Of a stretch of 27,500 nucleotides of DNA, positions 19,913 to 27,500 are shown piece after piece (position 1 is the first letter of the stretch; every line of letters begins with the position of its first letter). The notes under the pieces were generated by a model. That model made no database searches. It saw only the letters and a program-made list of their open reading frames with translations, and was not told the DNA's origin. The stretch covers positions 13,718,288 through 13,745,787 of the forward strand of contig CM022673.1 of NCBI GenBank assembly GCA_012295275.1, read 5' to 3'. Position numbers and translations under genes: made by a program. The stretch is from Chrysomallon squamiferum (lineage: Eukaryota > Mollusca > Gastropoda > Neomphalida > Peltospiridae).

Positions 19913-20675
19913 GATGATACTATATGTGAGGTGTATTAGAATCATTATTGTGACAAAAACGTGTGTGTGTATGTATGTGGGAAGTGTGTATTTAGGAAGT
20001 GTGTGTGTGTGTGGATGTATGCCATAACAGAAAAATGTTTTCATATTTAAAATTAGCGAATATTATTCAAACATAGTTTCAGTTTTTGAATTTATTTTTA
20101 AATCTCAATTCGACCATTCGATACATTATTAAAGTATACTATAAAAAACAGGTGTTAACCATATTGTTTCAGAATAAAAACAAATGGAATTCATCCATGT
20201 GAGTTTCTCAAGGACTCGGCATTCGACATGAATCCGAAAACACATCAATCACTGCAAACCATATATCACTAACGTTGATATTCTTGCGATTAAAGTATTC
20301 CATACAGCGAGCGCACAGTAAGAGTTACTTATTTATCATCTAACCAAGATGTCAACACAAGACATACATCATCTTTATAAACTGAATTTGTAAAGGTTAC
20401 CGATGAAATTGTCCCTTACGCACTTTAGTTGTGTATCAGTGTGGGCGGTTCCAGAAAGAATCCTAGGGATCTGAAATTAATCTGGGAATCGGTCATAAAT
20501 GCTCCTCTTCTCCTTCCCCCGGCTCGTGTTTGTGCTAAAAAGATGATGAAAGAAAGAGAGCCTGCAATTCAATAAAACTGATATTTTCATAGATGCATCT
20601 GTTAACCGTGGTGTGATCACCAACATGATGGTTCTTAGGTGTTTGTTTTTTGCTGGGGTTTTTTCGTTTTTTTTG

Positions 20676-20707
<32 letters not shown>

Positions 20708-21189
20708 TTTTTTAATATGTATTTTTTTGTTGTTTTTTTTTTAAATTACTTTTTCTGCATCCAAAAAATAATGTTCATGTTTTCATCATCGTAATTTAAT
20801 TATTAATATTACGTCCTGCAAAATATCATCTAACATTAGGACTGCGGATTAAATTAAATCTGAAAAGTAATCAGCGTAACAAGCACCACGTCCGCTCTTG
20901 GTGTATCATAAAGTAATCATTGTGGTCTTGTTTTTACTTAAACGATTTTGTATTCTGAAATTTGATTAGTTAATTTACTAAATCGAAACAACAATTTATT
21001 TCGGGATAGTAATATAAATCTCGCCTGTTATTACTGCGATTTGTTAATCATCTGAATGTTTATCAACAAACATTCAACGACTTGCAGCCGATGACGTAGT
21101 CACCGACGCTGTGGTTGGTATGCGTTGCTTATTCATTTTCTATTATTATTATGGTACAAATATTACATACATGGATAGTGATGATGACA

Positions 21190-21220
<31 letters not shown>

Positions 21221-21898
21221 AATGATGATGATGATGATGATGATAATAATAAGAAGAAAAAGTTAAAGGAGAAGAAAATGAAGAAAAAGATACCCACAAA
21301 ATGTGGGGTCTTTTTAAAATGTTTTCTTTCCTCTGTCTGTCCGTTTTTCTTTTTTTTCTTTTAAGACAAACAGGGAAAACAACATTTTGTCAGGGTTTTT
21401 TTGTGCCAGATAACATAAATCATTTACTGGATTTTCCATATATTTTGTTCTTCTTCTTTATTTTTTAACGTTGTGAAAACATTTTAAAAATAAATTGTCA
21501 AATTATTTTTCTTTCTTTCCTTCTATCCTTTTCTTTTCTTCATTTCATTTTGATACAAATTCCATTCGTTTGTTAACAATTTCTGTGTATAATTATTTAT
21601 CCGACCGTGTGACATTTCGACAATATTTTTAAACCACTGTTTTGTAACCTTCGTAACAGCTGACAGTAGTCACTGATTGAGAATGCAAATTAGACTGGTA
21701 ATATTTGGATAATTTTCTTTCTCTGACATTTCGTTCAGTCTTTCTATATTTTATATATTCTGACACACCGTACTAGATAAACACGCTGATGGTGGAATAG
21801 ACAACAGACAAAATTACTGTAACCTATTTGACGTATTCATAGAGACGATCGAATATTCTTGTTGGCGTGCCTCTCTATCTGTTTGTTACTATAATTAT

Positions 21899-21961
<63 letters not shown>

Positions 21962-22325
21962 ATGTGGTTAAGTATGTGGCCTTGAGTTTGAAAACCGTCG
22001 TGAAATATTAACCAGTCAATTTCAGAACAAATTAATGTCTGTACAATTCTCATCAAAATTTATCAACGCTCGGACAGTTCCATTCTCTGCTTCGTTAGTC
22101 TTGGTCTATTACATTGTTAACTAGAGCCAGCGGTCATCGTGTTCAGATTTTCCAGTAAACACCTTGCAGCACATCGCTAATATAACAGAACTCAACTGTT
22201 TTTTAGCTCACTGCCCAAGCGTCCCTTCATCAACTAACGCGCAATGCCGGAATTCGTCAAGAATCTTCAAAAAGAAAAAAGCCTCGGGGTCTTCTTCATT
22301 CGTCGAAGTTTTATAAAAAGAGACT
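19913..22325. other. Intergenic region, no gene supported
   Basis: Unique-looking AT-rich DNA with poly(A)/poly(T) at 20660-20745, (AAATA/GAT)n at 21190-21250 and (TC)n at 21904-21957. A TTTATAAAAAGAG at about 22310, after a less AT-rich stretch, looks like a TATA box, but no exon follows. Confidence 0.45.
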
Positions 22326-22405
22326 GTGACATTAAGTAACTTCGTTTATTTTAGTTTCTTTTGCTTATTATTATTTTATTTTTTTGCTTTTTTTCTTACT
22401 TTCTT

Positions 22406-22439
<34 letters not shown>

Positions 22440-23449
22440 GTTTCTAAATTCAGAATTATTATTTTATACAAAAAGATAATAGAATTTTTGTCTGGAACAT
22501 CAAAATTATAATAATAATAATAATAATAATAAAAAATCTTTACAGTTAAGAAACCATACAAAAGAATTATTATTTCCTATTTCATGTTTGCTTTCAGTTC
22601 TAGCAAAGGCATATATTAAAGGCAAATTTATATCATTGGTCAGTTTGGATTAAATTGTATTGATCAAGTGTATAAAATAAAACATGATTTATCACAAACA
22701 ATTCTAGTAATTAATTGACGTCTGCTTTGCTGTATTTATCTACTTTCACTAATAATGGTAATATGTTATGGACAATGATTTTATATAAATACTGGTCATT
22801 TTTAATTATTATAAAATCTACTTCACTTCTTCATGGCCTACTCTTAACGTTTACAAGACGTACGTAATCTTTTATAAGTACCATGACAGATACACAAGAA
22901 CAACCTTACAATAGTCAGATCTAAGCTGGCTGTCAAACGAATTAATGCGCTAAATAAATAAAAATGATGTCTAGAAAATATTGAAAGAATGGGGAAAAAC
23001 AACCATAATATGACATCTGGTGTCATTCACTGATGTTCAAATACAATTACTTTTAAATGTATCAGAGGATACCTAAGAATTTGAATTATTTACGCCTTGT
23101 GTTGACTATACCCACAACAGTTATTTCCCTTATTGATCTTTAAAAAAAAAAAAAAATTCTTATGTAGACAAACAATACCTATATATATTTTTGGAATTCT
23201 GTGACATTTCTTATCAGCTATTTTCATAATTACATGCTCAAAAGTTTGTTAATAAACTGGACCAAGCTGTGGGTGAGGACAAAATAGATTTTATTTATCA
23301 ATTTTTTTTTGCTGTTATTAATTATTACATTCAACATAATGTAGATTATACTCATATTTGGCCTTCATTTTTTAAATAATATTCTCTGGGACGGAGTTTG
23401 AAGCTCTTACGAGTATGGCTGAATTGATGGTTTACATTAAAGAGCTAAA
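22326..23449. other. AT-rich intergenic region, no gene supported
   Basis: Holds a poly(T) tract at 22408-22436 and (TAA)n at 22509-22533. Nothing else is distinguishable before the 3' end of the minus-strand gene. Confidence 0.45.
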
Positions 23450-23455
23450 TTTATT
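23450..23455 (-). promoter_or_regulatory. Candidate poly(A) signal of the right-end gene
   Basis: Plus-strand TTTATT reads AATAAA on the minus strand, about 1 kb past the stop at 24460. Other copies (for example about 23291) are possible, so the 3' UTR end is uncertain. Confidence 0.25.
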
Positions 23456-24459
23456 TTAAATTCAGGAATAAATAACATAAGATGCCAATATTAAAGGCAA
23501 AATATCCATTGCTTTGGGGCAAATGGGCTTTCACTTAAAAAGATATGATGCTACATGTGGTTTGCAATGCAAAATAATAATATAGTAATATTTCAGATTA
23601 TGTTTAATTTAAACTGAAATAAAAAAAAAAAAAAAAAAATAAAAGAACAAATTTTCCATGGTACCCATATTATAATTTAAAGACTTATTTACACAGCAGT
23701 GGAGGTAAATTTAAATTTGTTTACTTCATTTTAAAAATCACAAGTAATTTGATCACAATGAATTGACAACTGATGCTACAAATACATTTTGTCCAAGTTG
23801 CATTGATGAGAATAATTATATATAAAAAATGTTACAAAGAAATTATAGTAAAACTAATTACCCCCTCCCCAAACTTAAAGCAAGATTGTGACTTTTTGAA
23901 ATGATATTGAGAAGTAATGTAATGATGTCAGAAATTAATATATTAAAAAATAAAACAATTATAAAGGAAAGGAACAAAACACTATTTTTACTATAATTAT
24001 TTCTGAGAAATTTCACTTCTTTTTAAATGTTACATCAATGGAATGGTAATATCCTTCTGTTTTCTAAAATGGATATGTCCATGAATTTGTATTATATGGA
24101 AAGTATGCAAACAATCTGTTATTTACATTTTAATAACTTATCACAGTAATAGCAGATGGATAAATAAAAAACAAAACATTTCTTCCAACAGTTTCAATTC
24201 TTCCAAACCAAAACTTTCAGAAGAAAGAAAGAAAAAAAAAATAGAAGACTATACAATTGTCTGAAATTTGTCCAACACAAATAGTAAATCCAGTCACATA
24301 TTCTTTATGTTATCACAGCAGATTACTCTCCACATCTCACCTAGTACAAATAGTACTGAGAATATACGGAATAATGGGAATTTAGGGGTTTTTTAATTCA
24401 GAGATTATTAAAATATCACAGCATTTGTTGTAGAACTCGATGGACAGACTGACAGACAG

Positions 24460-24586
24460 TTATTTCAACACAAGTTCAGGATCAGTAATTTGCATGTTCA
24501 GGTTGGTGATTTTTGATCGGAACTTGGAACCAAGTCGGTTGTATCTCTTTGTGAGAAAATACTCCAGTTCTTGTTCTCTCTTTTCC
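24460..24586 (-). CDS. Right-end gene, terminal coding exon
   Basis: The acceptor is TTTTATTTTTCAG. It codes EKREQELEYFLTKRYNRLGS, then KFRSKITNLNMQITDPELVL and Lys-stop (24462-24460). The basic helical character suggests a coiled coil or a nucleic-acid/protein-binding tail. Confidence 0.85.
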
Positions 24587-26261
24587 CTGAAAAATAAAAT
24601 AAAGAAAAAATTAAAAACTTAAATAAATTAATTAATTTAAAACAAAATTCTTTTATAACATTAAATGATTAATCTTTACTCATTGTTAATTGGAAGTAAA
24701 AATCAATATTTATATATTTGTATTTATATACACCCCAGCATGATTACAGCATTTAGTTATTTTAAAATATAATAACAATAAGAAGAAGTAGAAAAATAAC
24801 AATACTTTGGTAATAACAACAACAACTGTAATAAGATCAGAAAAAGAGTTGAATTACTCAGAATATATTACTAAGACATCTGCAAATGAGATACAGAAAT
24901 AATTTTATTTACCTTGGTACAGGTCCTTCATTTCCAACAGGAATGTTAGATGCAGGCAATTTGTTACCATATGGAAATGTATCACTGTAATGAAAATTAA
25001 ATAATTAGCAATAAAAGTAAATAAATAATAAAATATTAAATAACGAAAATAAACTAATTCAGTATATCAGTTTTTTACTAACAATAAAATTTGTAGTTCA
25101 GGACAGTGCAGGATTATGACTGTTTGTAGAATATTGTCAACAAGTGTACTGTCATTTACTGTCAGTTACAATATATTAATTTATTTGTTTCTGATGACCA
25201 GTTTTTTCTAATAACAAAGTATAACAACAATTAAAAAAAAAAAAAAAAAAAAAGTTTCAAAGTGAATATTATAAATAATTTATTAATTTAAATGTTATGT
25301 TATGAAAGTTTCAGCCGAAATATTGTAAATAATTTATTTATCTAAATATTATTACAAACAATGCATGATGTTACCTGGTAATGCTGTCATCTGTTGTACT
25401 TTCCACCAAAGAAAATTGAGCATTAACCATCTGAGGAGTGAGGACTATATCTTCTGTTTCACTGTGAAAAAAAAGAAGAAAATAAAAAGCACCTTTGAAA
25501 TCTGTTAATTATTAATGTTACATCCTATATAATAACATCTAACATTAAGACTTGTTTTTAAAAATATCTGCAATTTAAACTAATATAATTTAATATATGA
25601 ATTTTATATAATATTAATAAATAAACACAGCTATATCATACCATAATTTATTAACTCTGAGCCAGTCTTACTTATTAGATCATATTTTATTACAGTTTTT
25701 CTCTGGTGTCAAATAAAATTATTTAGTGAAAATAACTTATTTTAGCCTAATAATGAATGTAAAAAAATGAGGAATCTACACAAATGAATAATGAAAATAT
25801 ATGAATAACTAATATTTGAATGACATACATACATACATACATAAACACACATACATACACATACATACACATGCATACATAATCATAATGAATATATGTG
25901 AATAAAAAAATGAATACACATGAACGAGTGAAAGAATGTATTAATATTCATAAACACATTTTGAGTGTATGTGAATAAATACTCATGAAAAATAGATATT
26001 CATGAATTGCTTATTACTGATCTGAGAAAATATCCCTTGTTGTCAATGACAGTAGGCAATAGCAGATATTTTCCTTTTTTCCATTATCATTACAGATTTA
26101 AACTTAAATATGATGTCATATGATGAGAGAATAAAAATGTATTTAATGGTTTGTTTTTTCCTTTATTTTTTATCATGACATATCTTGTAACTGACACCCA
26201 TTAATGTAATATAAAAATATATTAAGAAGAAATTGAGCATGCATTAATTTATTAGAGTAAC

Positions 26262-26302
<41 letters not shown>

Positions 26303-27313
26303 TAACAATAATAATAAAGGTATGAAAACCAAAATTAACTCATTTCTAAGACACTGATTTATCTGTTTTTAGTGTAAATTAAAAATGTTAAATGAAATAT
26401 TTTAAATATTTACTCTAAAATATTCCTTTTATCATCTTCTGGCAGATCTTCAAGAAATTCTGTCACTTCCTGTGGTAATAATTCTGTCATGAACTGATCA
26501 TCCCTGGTAAAAATAATCAGACAATTGGTAGAATCACAATAAAAATTTTCTTTCATGTATGTTAAATACACAAGTTGAAAATGTATGTCTTGTAAAACAT
26601 TAATCTTGTTTGTAAATGTTTATATCTATCACTCCATGTTTCTTTTTGTTATCATCATTTGTTACACTAAACAAAAGTCATATGTAATTAATCTGTTTGT
26701 TAATAACTGCAATAAAATTAATATATTTTTAAATATCTGTCAAAATCATTAAAGGTATTTCTTAAACAGTAAGTATGACAAATAAATAGTCTAATATAAT
26801 TATTATTTTATGTTTTTCTGCAATGTTTTCCCTTTCAACAAAGTATGACTATAAAATAAACAGTTATGAATACTGTCATTTTATCCCTTTACAGCCAGAG
26901 TCATGAAATTATTGCATGCTTCTGGATTTATAATTGGTCTTCATACAATACTGAAAGAAACATTACACAGGTCTGCCCAAGTTAGGAAAGTTTTCATACC
27001 CAGATATTTTTAATATCTGCTCTTTTATTATTATTAATTTGGATTATATTGTGAAAAGGAATAAAATGTTAACTTGGAAATATTCAGATTATATTTAGAT
27101 TGTTATTTCATTATTGCCACAGATACATTTCAGCAAAAAACGGAACAGCCATAAAAATACCAAATGTATTTAACTTATTTTTTAAAAGTTAATATTAAAT
27201 ATGAGAACTTACCAGCGTGGGACCCACACTCCAGACAGTGTTGGTGTATTGGACAGTGAGATCAAACCCTGAGAGGGGAACTTTTTCCAACCCATACTTC
27301 CTCTTATCACATC
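24460..27313 (-). CDS. Unidentified protein, C-terminal five exons (5'-partial)
   Basis: Five minus-strand exons (27313-27213, 26503-26414, 25461-25375, 24984-24913, 24586-24460) join without any frame conflict into 158 residues ending in TAA. All four internal junctions are phase 2, with typical donors (GTAAGT, GTAAAT, GTAACA, GTAAAT) and acceptors. The sequence opens with DVIRGSMGWKKFPSQ and has the Trp-rich segment GVWVPRW. It continues with an acidic stretch (LPQEVTEFLEDLPEDDKRNI), a Ser/Thr/Asp-rich linker, and a basic helical end (REKREQELEYFLTKRYNRLG). No signal peptide, transmembrane segment or Cys is visible, so it is likely intracellular. It looks like a conserved eukaryotic protein but I cannot name it. 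The 5' part lies beyond 27500. Confidence 0.85.
24913..24984 (-). CDS. Right-end gene, fourth exon in window
   Basis: 72 bp, phase 2-2, acceptor TTTTCATTACAG. It codes DTFPYGNKLPASNIPVGNEG and PVP, a Pro/Gly/Asn linker without predicted structure. Confidence 0.85.
25375..25461 (-). CDS. Right-end gene, third exon in window
   Basis: 87 bp, phase 2-2, acceptor CTTTTTTTTCACAG. It codes ETEDIVLTPQMVNAQFSLVE and STTDDSIT. Confidence 0.85.
25826..25880. repeat. (CATA)n microsatellite
   Basis: Tetranucleotide CATA repeats with some CACA steps, in an intron of the right-end gene. Confidence 0.85.
26263..26298. repeat. (ATA)n trinucleotide repeat
   Basis: About 12 ATA units in an intron of the right-end gene. 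Confidence 0.9.
26414..26503 (-). CDS. Right-end gene, second exon in window
   Basis: 90 bp, phase 2-2, acceptor TTTTTACCAG. It codes an acidic segment, DDQFMTELLPQEVTEFLEDL then PEDDKRNIL. Confidence 0.85.
27213..27313 (-). CDS. Right-end gene, first exon in window
   Basis: The acceptor is CAACTGTTTTCAG and the donor GTAAGT. It codes DVIRGSMGWKKFPSQGLISL and SNTPTLSGVWVPR, then two bases of the Trp codon completed by the next exon. Confidence 0.85.
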
Positions 27314-27500
27314 CTGAAAACAGTTGAAATATTGATATGTACATGTACAGTCTTGTTAATTTTATTTTAACTCTTAATTAAACTATCAAAAGTTTTAAAA
27401 AAAAAAAATATAAAAAGATATATGAAACATTCAAAATTCAGTTAAATTTTGTAAGTTGTATTAATCCTGTAATATTTTTCAGTAAAATATTATTAAAACG

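Noticed and set aside
22300-22345. TTTATAAAAAGAG as a promoter
   Set aside because: A TATA-like string after a less AT-rich stretch, but no exon follows in either direction within a reasonable distance.

Overview
This is eukaryotic, intron-rich, AT-rich DNA from an invertebrate animal, most likely a lophotrochozoan and plausibly a mollusc. The evidence is short exons bounded by GT/AG sites, a high density of (GA/TC)n, (GT/CA)n, (TAA)n and (CTA)n microsatellites, and several small secreted Cys-rich or repeat proteins. No rRNA, tRNA, CRISPR, bacterial operon or intact transposon was seen. The species assignment is inference only.

Layout, left to right. (1) Positions 389-2845, plus strand: the 3' part of a gene for a secreted protein with a ShKT domain, a Sushi/CCP domain and a C-terminal domain I do not recognise; poly(A) signal at 2966. 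(2) Positions 4776-3838, minus strand: an apparently complete two-exon gene. A small signal-peptide exon (4776-4713) splices to an exon coding about 28 copies of a Gly-Gly-Asn-Asn-Gly-Met-Met/Ile repeat. It has a TATA box at 4829-4824. (3) Positions 5395-8718, plus strand: the 3' exons of a gene for a mainly hydrophilic, helical-looking protein of unknown family, divergent to gene 2. (4) Positions 10860-11013 and about 13178-13335, plus strand: two diverged copies of what looks like a terminal exon of a small Cys-rich protein; the second looks decayed. (5) Positions 17378-18088, plus strand: the last two exons of a Ly6/uPAR three-finger protein with a probable GPI-anchor signal. (6) Positions 27313-24460, minus strand: the last five exons of an unidentified intracellular-type protein that continues beyond the right edge.

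The rest is introns and intergenic DNA filled with microsatellites, homopolymers and several minisatellites (20 bp at 1-120, about 50 bp at 7220-7640, 44 bp at 11280-11650, a 79-bp duplication at 17191-17349). Genes 1, 2 and 5 are predicted to act in the extracellular space or at the cell surface. Nothing in the sequence shows that they work together; the window is better read as a cluster of unrelated or fast-evolving secreted-protein genes next to one ordinary gene at the right end.

The most interesting item is gene 2, a Met/Asn/Gly heptad-repeat secretory protein whose signal-peptide exon becomes visible only when the splice sites are read on the minus strand, with a probable one-base frameshift near its C-terminus.
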